From NCBI RefSeq assembly GCF_009602535.1, contig NZ_WIQI01000005.1, positions 1-64,000 on the forward strand: a stretch of 64,000 nucleotides of DNA, written 5' to 3'. Source of the stretch: Ornithinicoccus halotolerans (lineage in GTDB: Bacteria > Actinomycetota > Actinomycetes > Actinomycetales > Dermatophilaceae). Below are positions 1 to 7,336 of this stretch, piece by piece. A model generated the notes under the pieces. That model was not told the origin of the DNA. It did not search any database and saw only the letters and a list, made by a program, of their open reading frames with translations. The position numbers and the translations under genes were made by a program. The stretch's first letter is position 1; every line of letters begins with the position of its first letter.

Positions 1-396
1 GGTGAGCCAGTCATACAGGCTCATGCCTTCGTCCAGGTGCAGCCCGCGGCCGGCTGCTTCGAGGGCGACCCGGACGGTGACCTGGTCCAGGTCGGTGCGG
101 AGCTGGGCCGCCTCGCCCATCCGGGCCTGCAGCTGCCCGGTCGTGGCACGGGCCAGCTGGCTCGCCTCGTGCTTGGCTGCTGCCAGCGCCACCCTGGCCC
201 GCGCCAACGGCCCCTGCACCGGTTCAGTCGTCTCGGTCGCCACGAACGACCCCTGACCCGCCCCCGCCTGAGCGTCCGATCCCCGGCCGGGCCCGTCCTG
301 GCCGCCGGGGCGGTCCAGCAGCAGCGTGTCCCCACCGCCGGCATCCCCCTGCCCGCGGCCCCTGCCGGACCCACCACCACGCTCATCTCCGAACAC
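1..396 (-). CDS. DUF222-like protein, N-terminal fragment (runs off window)
   Basis: Only the first 132 codons are inside the window; the gene continues beyond base 1. In this frame the protein reads as a Gly-rich, poorly conserved N-terminus followed by an Ala/Gln/Arg-rich amphipathic helix region (about residues 65-115) and ends at a motif reading MSLYDWLT. A helical segment leading into a short (S/L)xxWL motif is typical of the DUF222 (13E12 repeat) proteins that carry a C-terminal HNH nuclease domain and are abundant in actinobacteria. I chose the GTG at 396-394; a second GTG at 243-241 with an AGGGG upstream is possible. The HNH part cannot be seen, so family assignment rests on the N-terminal pattern only. 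Confidence 0.5.
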   Translation of the reverse strand, partial: MFGDERGGGSGRGRGQGDAGGGDTLLLDRPGGQDGPGRGSDAQAGAGQGSFVATETTEPVQGPLARARVALAAAKHEASQLARATTGQLQARMGEAAQLRTDLDQVTVRVALEAAGRGLHLDEGMSLYDWLT

Positions 397-554
397 GTGT
401 CCAGCATCCCACCCGGCTCCGACAAAGCCCGCATCCAGGCCAAGCCTGGGGACAACCCACGTCAACACTCCTCGCTGTGGACAACAGCGGCGAGTCCTGT
501 CACGGCGCCGAGGCCGCACGCGTTGCGGGAGATGCGGGCGCGGCGCCTCAGCCG

Positions 555-1166
555 TCAGGCGCCCGGACGCCCGAGCAGGGCCACGACGAAGTCGGCGTCC
601 TCCCGCCACGGCCGCAGGTCCCAGCCGGCCAGAAGCAGCTGCTCCTCCAGGCCCGCCGCGTGGCAGTCGGCGCGGAACTCCTCGAGCGGGTAACCACGGC
701 CGAGTGCGAACCCGATCGCCAGTCGTCCCCCGGGCCGCAGGTGTGCCGCGACCCGCCGCAGGACCAGTTCTCGGGTGCTCGGTGCGACATAGAGCATGAC
801 GTTGCCGGGGCACACTGCCGCGTCGAACGGTTCGGCCTGGCCCTGCGCGGGCAGGTCGAGCTCGGCCAGGTCGCCTACCAGCCAGGTGACGTCGGGGTAG
901 TCGGCGCGCGCGGCCGCTACCAACTCGGGATCGACGTCGACGCCCACGACGGTGTGGCCGCACCGGTGCAGGTAGCCGCCGATCCGTCCGGCCCCCGAGC
1001 CGGCGTCCAGCACCCGGGACCGGCGCGCGAGCATGGCGTCGACCAGCCGGGCCTCACCGACGATGTCCTCACCGCGGGCCGACAGGTCGCGGAACCGCTG
1101 CACGTAGCTGCGGGAGAACTCGGGGTCCTCCGCGACGCGCTGCATCCAGGTGCTCTGCTCCGGCAC
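555..1166 (-). CDS. class I SAM-dependent methyltransferase
   Basis: A 203-residue Rossmann-type methyltransferase. Motif I reads LDAGSGAGRIGGYL, followed by an acidic motif II segment (VVGVDVDPELV) and a post-I segment with LVGDLAEL; the C-terminal half carries HLRPGGRLAIGF, the usual motif before the last strands. Substrate is not predictable. The GTG start at 1166 is preferred because a -10-like TAGCCT lies seven bases upstream, the leaderless spacing seen repeatedly in this window; a longer form starting at 1256 would overlap the neighbouring AraC gene. It lies directly downstream of that regulator on the same strand. Confidence 0.75.
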   Translation of the reverse strand: MPEQSTWMQRVAEDPEFSRSYVQRFRDLSARGEDIVGEARLVDAMLARRSRVLDAGSGAGRIGGYLHRCGHTVVGVDVDPELVAAARADYPDVTWLVGDLAELDLPAQGQAEPFDAAVCPGNVMLYVAPSTRELVLRRVAAHLRPGGRLAIGFALGRGYPLEEFRADCHAAGLEEQLLLAGWDLRPWREDADFVVALLGRPGA

Positions 1167-1173
1167 GTCCCCG

Positions 1174-1179
1174 AGGCTA
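1174..1179 (-). promoter_or_regulatory. -10-like TAGCCT, leaderless methyltransferase promoter
   Basis: Reads TAGCCT on the minus strand, seven bases before the GTG at 1166. No Shine-Dalgarno fits that start well, so a leaderless transcript is the simplest reading. Confidence 0.4.
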
Positions 1180-1236
1180 TCGCTGTCCTTCCGCCGGCAG
1201 CCGCGGCCGGCGACCTTCGGCCAGCCGTGTCGACGG

Positions 1237-2058
1237 CTACTCGTGGCCGGGGCCACGCCGGTAGGCCGACGGGGTAGCCCCGATCACCGCGGCGAACTCG
1301 CGACTGAAGTGCGCCTGGTCGGAGAACCCCAGCGACGCTGCGAGCGCAGCCAGGTCCTGGCCGAGCCCGGCGTCGATGGCCGCGGCCGCGTCCCGCAGCC
1401 GGTAGCGGCGCAGCACCCACAGCGGTGAGGCCCCGACATAGCGGGAGAACAGCCGCTGCAGCGTCCGCGGCGAGACGTGCACCGCCTCGGCGACCGGGGC
1501 GAGCCGCAGCTGCTCCCGGGACCGCATCAGCTCCACCGCCTGACGGACCGTGCGGTAGCCGCTGTCCCCGGTGACCCGCTCGAGCTGCGGCCGCAGCAGG
1601 TCGGTCAGGTACTCGGTGAACAGGCCGGCCCGGGCGGTCTCGTCGGGCTCGGCCAGCACGGTCCGCGCCAGCTCGCTGACCTCGCGACCGAAGAGCTCCT
1701 GGGCGCGCACCACCCGACCGGTGAGGGCAGCGACGTCCGTGTCCAGCAGCGCAGCGAGGCCGCCGGGCTGGAAGGCCGTCCCCGCCACCCGGCCCGCCAC
1801 CGGGAGGTCGACGGTGAAGACCCGGGTCACCAGTCCGTGGACCAGGTCGGCCGGCATCGGGTGCCCGTGCATCGGTCCCTCGGCATCCTCGACTGTCAGG
1901 TGCTGCACCGGGTCGGCGAGCACCTGGGCGCGGAACGGCGTCACCCGGTCGCGGCGCCACGCCACCCACCAGTAGTGGTGCACCACGAGGGACAGCGGCT
2001 CGGGCAGGGGCTGGCGGTCGGCGTCGAACACCTCCTGTCCGGCATCCGGCCAGAGCAC
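1237..2058 (-). CDS. AraC-family transcriptional regulator
   Basis: A 273-residue regulator. The N-terminal half begins with the pattern LSLVVHHYWWVAW typical of the DUF6597-type sensor domain of actinobacterial AraC proteins. The last hundred residues form the two helix-turn-helix units: LAPVAEAVHVSPRTLQRLF and LAALAASLGFSDQAHFSREF, followed by GATPSAYRRG, the standard AraC ending. The GTG at 2058 is chosen as the start because the family motif would sit about 20 residues in; another GTG 30 bases further in has an adjacent AGGAG. It is divergent from the VOC protein gene starting at 2155, which it may control. Confidence 0.8.
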   Translation of the reverse strand: MLWPDAGQEVFDADRQPLPEPLSLVVHHYWWVAWRRDRVTPFRAQVLADPVQHLTVEDAEGPMHGHPMPADLVHGLVTRVFTVDLPVAGRVAGTAFQPGGLAALLDTDVAALTGRVVRAQELFGREVSELARTVLAEPDETARAGLFTEYLTDLLRPQLERVTGDSGYRTVRQAVELMRSREQLRLAPVAEAVHVSPRTLQRLFSRYVGASPLWVLRRYRLRDAAAAIDAGLGQDLAALAASLGFSDQAHFSREFAAVIGATPSAYRRGPGHE

Positions 2059-2154
2059 GCCGGCTGGCCGGGGCCGGGGACGCCCGCGCAGGGGGACCCG
2101 TCCCTGTCGCGAATCTTCAAGCCCCACCCGGCCGACTCTATGAGGCTGGAGGGC

Positions 2155-2643
2155 ATGACCACGAGCACGAACAACACCACGTACCGGCCCACCGGCTTCA
2201 GCTCGGTGACACCGCTGCTGGTCGTCTCCCCAGCGAGCGAGGCCATCGGCTTCTACCAGGCGGTGCTGGACGCGACAGTCGTCACCCGCATGGACGGACC
2301 CGACGGGTCGGTCTGGCACTGCGAGCTCCAGCTGGAGGCGGGGCGGCTGCAGCTGATGGACCCCCACGAGCAGTTCCACACCGTCGCGTCCGACCCGGCC
2401 TCCGACGACGTGTCGTTCAGCATCGCCGCCTACGTCCCCGACGTGGACGCCGCCACGGCCCAGGCACGGGAGCGCGGCGCCAGGGTGCGCGAGGAGCCGG
2501 CTGACTTCGAGGTCACCGGTGACCGCTTCGCCTCGGTGCAGGACCCCTTCGGCGTCCGGTGGACGCTGCTGACCCGCACCGTCCCCAGGACCGACGAGCA
2601 GATCCAGCAGGGGCTGGACGCCTGGAAGGCCTCGCTGGGCTGA
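2155..2643 (+). CDS. VOC (glyoxalase/bleomycin-resistance fold) protein
   Basis: A 162-residue single VOC protein with the usual two beta-alpha-beta-beta-beta halves: VTPLLVVSPASEAIGFYQAVL at the start of the first and FSIAAYVPDVDAATAQARERG at the start of the second, ending in the DPFGVRWTLL motif common to these proteins. It resembles the PhnB/YdcJ-like VOC group, whose substrates are mostly unknown. The start ATG follows GGAGGGC. Divergent from the AraC regulator gene, with under 100 bases between the two starts, so shared control is plausible. Confidence 0.8.
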   Translation: MTTSTNNTTYRPTGFSSVTPLLVVSPASEAIGFYQAVLDATVVTRMDGPDGSVWHCELQLEAGRLQLMDPHEQFHTVASDPASDDVSFSIAAYVPDVDAATAQARERGARVREEPADFEVTGDRFASVQDPFGVRWTLLTRTVPRTDEQIQQGLDAWKASLG

Positions 2644-2693
2644 CCACGCGGCGCGGCGTGGACCCGGACCGAGGGCTCCGGGACTATGGGACG

Positions 2694-4394
2694 ATGCGGG
2701 AGCGCCGATCCACGCGACCGGGCATTGTCGCCACGGCAGTGATGCTGGTGGTCGCCGCCTGTACCGGGGGTGACGGCGAGAACGGCGGCGCCGGGCCGAT
2801 GCAGCCCCCGACCGCCACGGACGCGTCCGCGAACCCAGCCACCTGCACCGAGCCGACCGAGTCACCCCGTGACGCGGCCACGGCCACGCGGGCGCCCGAC
2901 ACCGGTCCGCCGCCGGTGGGGTCGGTCGCGGTCTCGGCCGGGCACCCGGCCGCGGTCGAGGCAGGCATGGCGGCCCTGGGCGAGGGTGGCACCGCGGTGG
3001 ACGCGGCGGTGGCGGCCGCGTTCGTGATGGGCGTGGTCGAGCCGTTCTCCTCGGGCCTGGGAGGCGGCGGCGCGGTGTTGGTGCAGAAGCCGGGGGAGCG
3101 GCCGCAGGCCTACGAGTACACCGAGGTGGTGGCCCAGGACGGGCACCTCCCGGCCAGTGACACCGGGATCCCCGGGTTCGTCGCCGGCATGGAGCGCGTC
3201 CACACCGACCACGGCGAGCTGGGCTGGCGTCGGCTGGTGAACCCGGCCATCGAGCTGGCCGACGACGGCGTCCCGACCACCGAGATCCTGGCCGACCAGC
3301 TGCGCAGCGGCGCGCACCGGCTGCCGGTCGGCGAGCTCGAGCAGCTCTTCCCCGGTGGGGTGCCGCTGTCGACCGGCGACACCCTGCTGCAGCCGGAGCT
3401 CGCCGACAGCCTCCGGGCGGTCGCGGAGGGAGGCGCCCCGGCCTTCTACGAGGACGCGCTCGGGGGCCGGCTGACCGAGGTCGACGGCATCGACGCGGGG
3501 TCGTTGGCGGCCTACGAGGTAGCGACGTCCCGTCCGCCCACCGGCCGGGTCGGTCCGTACCGGGTGCTCGGTGCGCCGTTGCCGCTCACCGGCGTGACGC
3601 TGATCCAGCTGCTGCAGGTGGCCACCGCGCTCGGCGCCGGCGAGGCCGAGCCGGGGTCCGCGCCGTTCGTGGACGCGGTCATCACCGGCTGGCGGCACGC
3701 CGACGAGGCGCTGCGCACCGAGGTCGCCGACCCGTCGTTCGTCGACGTGCCGGTCGCCAGGCTCACCGACGCCGACCGCAACGCGCAGCTGGTGGGCGGC
3801 GAGCCGCTACCGGAGCCGGCCGGTAGCGGCGGCGCCGGCAACACCACCCACATCAGCGTGGTCGACGCCGACGGCACGGCGGTGTCGATGACCAACACCA
3901 TCCTGAACTTCTGGGGGTCCGGGCAGGAGATCGGCGGGTTCTTCCTCAACGACCGGCTGCGGCGGTTCGAGATCAGCGAGGCCAGCGGCACGCCGCAGCC
4001 CGGGCAGCGGGCGCCCAGCTACATGTCGCCCACCATCGTGGCCGACGCGCAGGGCCGTCCGGTGTTGGTCATCGGCACGCCGGGCGGCTCGCGGATCCCG
4101 AACCTGCTCGCCGCGGTGATCCTGCGATGGGGCTTCGCCGGGCAGTCGCTGCAGGCGGCGGTGGACGGGCCGCGCTTCCACTACGAGGGCGGGGTGCTCT
4201 ACACCGAGCAGCTGCCCGACGGGGCCGCCGGGCAGCTCGCGGAGCAGGGCTACACGGTGAGCGAGCAGCCGCCGTGGGACTACTACTTCGGGTCGGTGCA
4301 GGCACTCGAGGTCGACCACGACGAGGGCGTCATCCGCGGCGCCGAGGACGACCGGCGGGCGGGCACCTTCGCGGTCACCGACGCCGGGGGCTAG
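2694..4394 (+). CDS. gamma-glutamyltransferase, lipoprotein
   Basis: A 566-residue gamma-glutamyltranspeptidase of the N-terminal-nucleophile hydrolase class, which cleaves and transfers gamma-glutamyl groups of glutathione-like compounds outside the cytoplasm. The N-terminus is a lipoprotein signal: hydrophobic core, then LVVAAC with the lipidated Cys at residue 23, followed by a Pro/Thr/Ala-rich linker. The proenzyme cleavage site and nucleophile are seen as NTTHISVVD, with Thr384 the predicted new N-terminus; GGGGAVLVQ and PGGSRIPNL are further family motifs. Somewhat shorter than many bacterial GGTs but complete. A GACTAT hexamer lies six bases before the ATG. Convergent with the ABC exporter operon. 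Confidence 0.88.
   Translation: MRERRSTRPGIVATAVMLVVAACTGGDGENGGAGPMQPPTATDASANPATCTEPTESPRDAATATRAPDTGPPPVGSVAVSAGHPAAVEAGMAALGEGGTAVDAAVAAAFVMGVVEPFSSGLGGGGAVLVQKPGERPQAYEYTEVVAQDGHLPASDTGIPGFVAGMERVHTDHGELGWRRLVNPAIELADDGVPTTEILADQLRSGAHRLPVGELEQLFPGGVPLSTGDTLLQPELADSLRAVAEGGAPAFYEDALGGRLTEVDGIDAGSLAAYEVATSRPPTGRVGPYRVLGAPLPLTGVTLIQLLQVATALGAGEAEPGSAPFVDAVITGWRHADEALRTEVADPSFVDVPVARLTDADRNAQLVGGEPLPEPAGSGGAGNTTHISVVDADGTAVSMTNTILNFWGSGQEIGGFFLNDRLRRFEISEASGTPQPGQRAPSYMSPTIVADAQGRPVLVIGTPGGSRIPNLLAAVILRWGFAGQSLQAAVDGPRFHYEGGVLYTEQLPDGAAGQLAEQGYTVSEQPPWDYYFGSVQALEVDHDEGVIRGAEDDRRAGTFAVTDAGG
3803..3830. repeat. perfect inverted repeat of GCCGCTACCGG within the GGT gene
   Basis: Eleven-base arms GCCGCTACCGG (3803-3813) and CCGGTAGCGGC (3820-3830) are separated by six bases. 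Both arms contain the nonamer GGTAGCGGC that is over-represented throughout the window. In the reading frame this encodes Pro-Leu-Pro then Gly-Ser-Gly and uses the rare Leu codon CTA. Confidence 0.7.
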
Positions 4395-4404
4395 CAGGCC
4401 CGTC

Positions 4405-5166
4405 CTACGCAGTCTTGCGTCGGTAGGTGACCATGGCGACGAGGTAGGCGACGACGAGGATGCCGACGCACCAGACCAGGGCGATCCAGATGTCGGTGCC
4501 CACCGGCTGCTGGGCGAGCAGGTCGCGGATCGCGTCGACGATGGCCGTCACCGGCTGGTTCTCGGCGAACACGCGGACCGGGCCCGGCATGGTGTCGGTG
4601 GGGACGAATGCTGAGCTGATGAACGGCAGGAAGATCAGCGGGTAGGAGAACGCGCTGGCCCCGTCCACGGACGTCGCGGTGAGACCAGGGATGACGGCGA
4701 CCCACGTCAGCGCCAGCGTGAGCAGGAACAGGATGCCGGCGACGGCGAGCCACGCCAGCACTCCCGCACCGGAGCGGAAGCCCATGAGGAGACCGACGAG
4801 CACGACGACCACGAGCGAGACGGTGGTGGCGACCAGCGAGGTCAGCACGTGGGCCCACAGCACGGAGGAGCGCGCGATCGGCATGGACTGGAACCGGTCG
4901 AGGATGCCGCTCTGCATGTCCAGGAAGAGCCGGTAGGCCGTGTAGGCGATGCCGGAGGCGATGGTGATGACCAGGATGCCGGGCAACAGGTAGTTCACGT
5001 AGCCGTCGGTGCCGGTGCTGATGGCTCCGCCGAACACGTAGACGAACAGCAGCATCATGGCGATCGGGGTGACCGCGGTGGTGATGATGGTGTCCGGGCT
5101 GCGCGAGATGTGGCGCAGGGACCGTCCCAGCAGGACGGCGTTGTCGGTGAGGACGTGCGTGGTCAT
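4405..5166 (-). CDS. ABC-2 type exporter permease
   Basis: A 253-residue membrane protein with six predicted helices, matching the DrrB-like ABC-2 permeases that pair with a DrrA-like ATPase to export drugs or lipids. Recognisable parts are the N-terminal RSLRHISRSPDTIITTAVTP segment ahead of the first helix and LPGILVITIASGIAYTAYRL in the second. Starts nine bases after the end of the ATPase gene with which it must form the transporter. It is the last gene of the PadR operon and meets the gamma-glutamyltransferase gene tail to tail. Confidence 0.88.
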   Translation of the reverse strand: MTTHVLTDNAVLLGRSLRHISRSPDTIITTAVTPIAMMLLFVYVFGGAISTGTDGYVNYLLPGILVITIASGIAYTAYRLFLDMQSGILDRFQSMPIARSSVLWAHVLTSLVATTVSLVVVVLVGLLMGFRSGAGVLAWLAVAGILFLLTLALTWVAVIPGLTATSVDGASAFSYPLIFLPFISSAFVPTDTMPGPVRVFAENQPVTAIVDAIRDLLAQQPVGTDIWIALVWCVGILVVAYLVAMVTYRRKTA

Positions 5167-5175
5167 CGTGGTTCC

Positions 5176-5985
5176 TTACTCGTGGGGACCGACGTTGCGG
5201 TGCTGGCCGGTGTCGCCGTGCGGACGGTCACCGACGAGGGAGAGGAAGACGTCCTCCAGGGTCGGCTGCTTCTCGACGTGCTCGACCTCGGCAGGCGGGA
5301 GCAGCTGCTTGAGCTCGGCCAGGGTGCCGTTGACGATGATCCGGCCCTGGTGGAGGATCGCGATCCGGTCGGCGAGCTGCTCGGCCTCCTGCAGGTACTG
5401 CGTGGTGAGCAGCACCGTCGTGCCGGACTCGGCGAGCGCCTTGACGGCCTGCCACACCTCGATACGGGCCTGCGGGTCCAGTCCGGTCGTCGGCTCGTCG
5501 AGGAAGATGACGGGCGGGTCCCCGATGAGGCTCATCGCGATGTCGAGCCGGCGGCGCATGCCACCCGAGTAGGTCGAGACCTTGCGCCCGGCCGCCTCGG
5601 TCAGTGAGAACCGGTCGAGCAGGTCGTCCGCGATCCTGCCCGGGTCCGTGAGGTGCCTCAGCCTGGCGACCAGGACGAGGTTCTCGCGCCCGGTGAGGAC
5701 CTCGTCGACGGCTGCGAACTGCCCGGTGAGGCTGAAGGACTCCCGCACCTGCCCCGGGTGCGTGGCGACGTCGAAGCCGTTCACGGTCGCGGACCCCGCG
5801 TCGGCCCTGAGCAGCGTCGCCAGGATCCTCACCACCGTGGTCTTGCCGGCCCCGTTCGAGCCGAGCAGCGCGAAGATGCTGCCCCGCGCCACGTCGAAGT
5901 CCACGCCGCGCAGCACCGTCAGCTCCTGGTACGACTTCTCAAGGCCCTGCACGCGGACCGCGTGGTCCTGGAGTTGGGTTGTCAT
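5176..5985 (-). CDS. ABC exporter ATP-binding protein (DrrA-like)
   Basis: A 269-residue ATPase with Walker A GSNGAGKTT (about residues 42-50), signature YSGGMRRRLDIAMSL, Walker B VIFLDEPTTGLD and the H-loop region TTVLLTTQYLQEAEQLADR. The C-terminal extension ending TLEDVFLSLVG is typical of the DrrA/daunorubicin-resistance subfamily. The ATG at 5985 follows a GGGGCC leader. It belongs to the operon PadR, DUF1048 protein, ATPase, permease. Substrate cannot be told, but drug or lipid export under PadR control is the usual role. Confidence 0.9.
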   Translation of the reverse strand: MTTQLQDHAVRVQGLEKSYQELTVLRGVDFDVARGSIFALLGSNGAGKTTVVRILATLLRADAGSATVNGFDVATHPGQVRESFSLTGQFAAVDEVLTGRENLVLVARLRHLTDPGRIADDLLDRFSLTEAAGRKVSTYSGGMRRRLDIAMSLIGDPPVIFLDEPTTGLDPQARIEVWQAVKALAESGTTVLLTTQYLQEAEQLADRIAILHQGRIIVNGTLAELKQLLPPAEVEHVEKQPTLEDVFLSLVGDRPHGDTGQHRNVGPHE

Positions 5986-6010
5986 CTGGAGGCCCCTTCC
6001 CGCGCCGCTG

Positions 6011-6376
6011 TCACGCCTGGTCGTCCGCGGCAGCATTGATGGCGTTCGTCAGCCGCTGCCGCTCCTTGTTGATCCACTGACCATCCGAGTAGTTCTGCAG
6101 AAACGTCTCAGCGAAGTCCACCGGGTCGTCCCCGACGATGTCGCGAATCGGGGTGCCGTCCGCCGCGCTCTGCTCGAACAGCGAGGCGAGATCGTCCAGC
6201 ATCGACAGCAGGACGTCCCCTTTCGTGATCGCCCCGCGGTACATCAGGTACCGGTCCAGCGCCTCGACCGCGGTCCGATAGCTTTCGGGAAGCTGCGTGA
6301 CCCGCGCCTTGTACTGCCGATAGCGCCGCTTGTCCTCGAACGACCCCGTGAGCTGCTCGATCCACCGTGCGGCCAT
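6011..6376 (-). CDS. DUF1048 family protein
   Basis: A 121-residue, highly charged, all-helical protein of the DUF1048 family; sequence around KRRYRQYKARVTQLPESYRTA and LLSMLDDLASLFEQSAADG is characteristic. Members usually sit beside PadR regulators and DrrAB-type exporters, exactly as here; their biochemical role is not established. The ATG at 6376 has a GGAGG ten bases upstream, just outside the end of the PadR gene, and the gene precedes the ATPase by 25 bases. Confidence 0.8.
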   Translation of the reverse strand: MAARWIEQLTGSFEDKRRYRQYKARVTQLPESYRTAVEALDRYLMYRGAITKGDVLLSMLDDLASLFEQSAADGTPIRDIVGDDPVDFAETFLQNYSDGQWINKERQRLTNAINAAADDQA

Positions 6377-6378
6377 GT

Positions 6379-6708
6379 CTACGTGCCTCCTTCGCGGAGC
6401 TGTTCCAGTCGTTCGGTGAGGAAGCTCCAGGTCCTCCAGAACTCTTCGAGGTATGCCTGCCCCTGAGCGTTGAGGGAGTACACCTTGCGCGGCGGCCCCT
6501 TCTCCGACGGGACCTTCTCCACGTCGACGAGCCCGCGCTGCTCGATCCTGACGAGCAGTGCGTAGACGGTGCCCTCGGCGATGTCGGAGAAGCCCTGCTC
6601 CCGCAGCCACGCGGTGATCTCGTAGCCGTACGCGGGCCGTCCGGACAGGATGGCCAGGACGACGCCCTCGAGCGTTCCCTTGAGCATCTCCGTCGCCAGC
6701 TTGGCCAT
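6379..6708 (-). CDS. PadR-family transcriptional repressor
   Basis: A 109-residue PadR protein. The winged helix is visible as LEGVVLAILSGRPAYGYEI, followed by IAEGTVYALLVRIEQRGLV and the wing KGPPRKVYSLNAQGQAYL, with a short C-terminal dimerisation helix. It has the short PadR-s2 length. The ATG at 6708 is preceded by GGAGGAGAC. First gene of the exporter operon and so probably autoregulated through the palindrome at 6736-6751; such repressors normally release DNA when they bind the drug that the exporter removes. Confidence 0.88.
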   Translation of the reverse strand: MAKLATEMLKGTLEGVVLAILSGRPAYGYEITAWLREQGFSDIAEGTVYALLVRIEQRGLVDVEKVPSEKGPPRKVYSLNAQGQAYLEEFWRTWSFLTERLEQLREGGT

Positions 6709-6732
6709 GTCTCCTCCGCTACTCAATGCCGC

Positions 6733-6752
6733 TTAGTACTAGTACATAGTAA
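6733..6752. promoter_or_regulatory. AT-rich palindromic operator/promoter of the padR operon
   Basis: An AT-rich island in otherwise GC-rich DNA. GTACTAGTAC (6736-6745) is a perfect palindrome, and TACTA-N5-TAGTA (6737-6751) forms a second one overlapping it. It lies 25-45 bases before the PadR start. Read on the minus strand it contains TACTAT, usable as a -10 box, so repressor binding would cover the promoter. Confidence 0.6.
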
Positions 6753-6809
6753 CGCTGACTACCGGCGACGCAAGCCCCCCGTGACGGCGGGAGCCGCCAC
6801 ACTGGAGCG

Positions 6810-7307
6810 GTGCGACTGCTGCTGCTTGCCGACACCCACGTCCCCGTGCGCGCCCGCGGGCTGCCGACGCCGGTGTGGGAGGAGGTGGAGCGGGCCGACC
6901 TCGTGGTCCACGCCGGGGACTGGGTCGTGCCCGAGCTGCTCGACCAGCTGCTGGAGCGCTCGTCGCAGTTGCTGGGCTGCTACGGCAACAACGACGGTGC
7001 CGAGCTGCGGCGGCGGCTGCCCGAGGTGGCCACCGCAGAGCTGGCCGGGCTGCGGGTCGGTGTGGTCCACGAGACGGGGCAGAAGCAGGGCCGGGAGCGC
7101 CGGATGCGTGCCGCCTTCCCCGACCTGGACCTACTCGTCTTCGGGCACAGCCACATCCCCTGGGACAGCGAGTACGAAGGGTTGCGGCTGCTCAACCCGG
7201 GCTCGCCCACCGACCGGCGGCGCCAGCCCGCCTGCACCTACCTGACGCTGCGGCTGCAGGAGGGCCGGGTCGAGGATCTGGTGCTCCACCGGCTGCCGCG
7301 GCGCTGA
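6810..7307 (+). CDS. metallophosphoesterase (YfcE/MJ0936 family)
   Basis: A 165-residue phosphodiesterase-type calcineurin-like protein with the complete metal-ligand set: LADTHV (D-x-H), VHAGDWV (GD), CYGNNDG (GNxD), VVHETG (H) and VFGHSHIP (GHSH). Proteins of this size in the YfcE/MJ0936 group hydrolyse small phosphodiesters in vitro; the physiological substrate is open. Starts with GTG at 6810; a CACACT hexamer lies six bases upstream and could act as the -10 of a leaderless mRNA, although GGAG is also in the gap. Divergent from the PadR operon. Confidence 0.82.
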   Translation: MRLLLLADTHVPVRARGLPTPVWEEVERADLVVHAGDWVVPELLDQLLERSSQLLGCYGNNDGAELRRRLPEVATAELAGLRVGVVHETGQKQGRERRMRAAFPDLDLLVFGHSHIPWDSEYEGLRLLNPGSPTDRRRQPACTYLTLRLQEGRVEDLVLHRLPRR

Positions 7308-7336
7308 CCCCGGCACCGACCAGGCACAGTAGTGGC

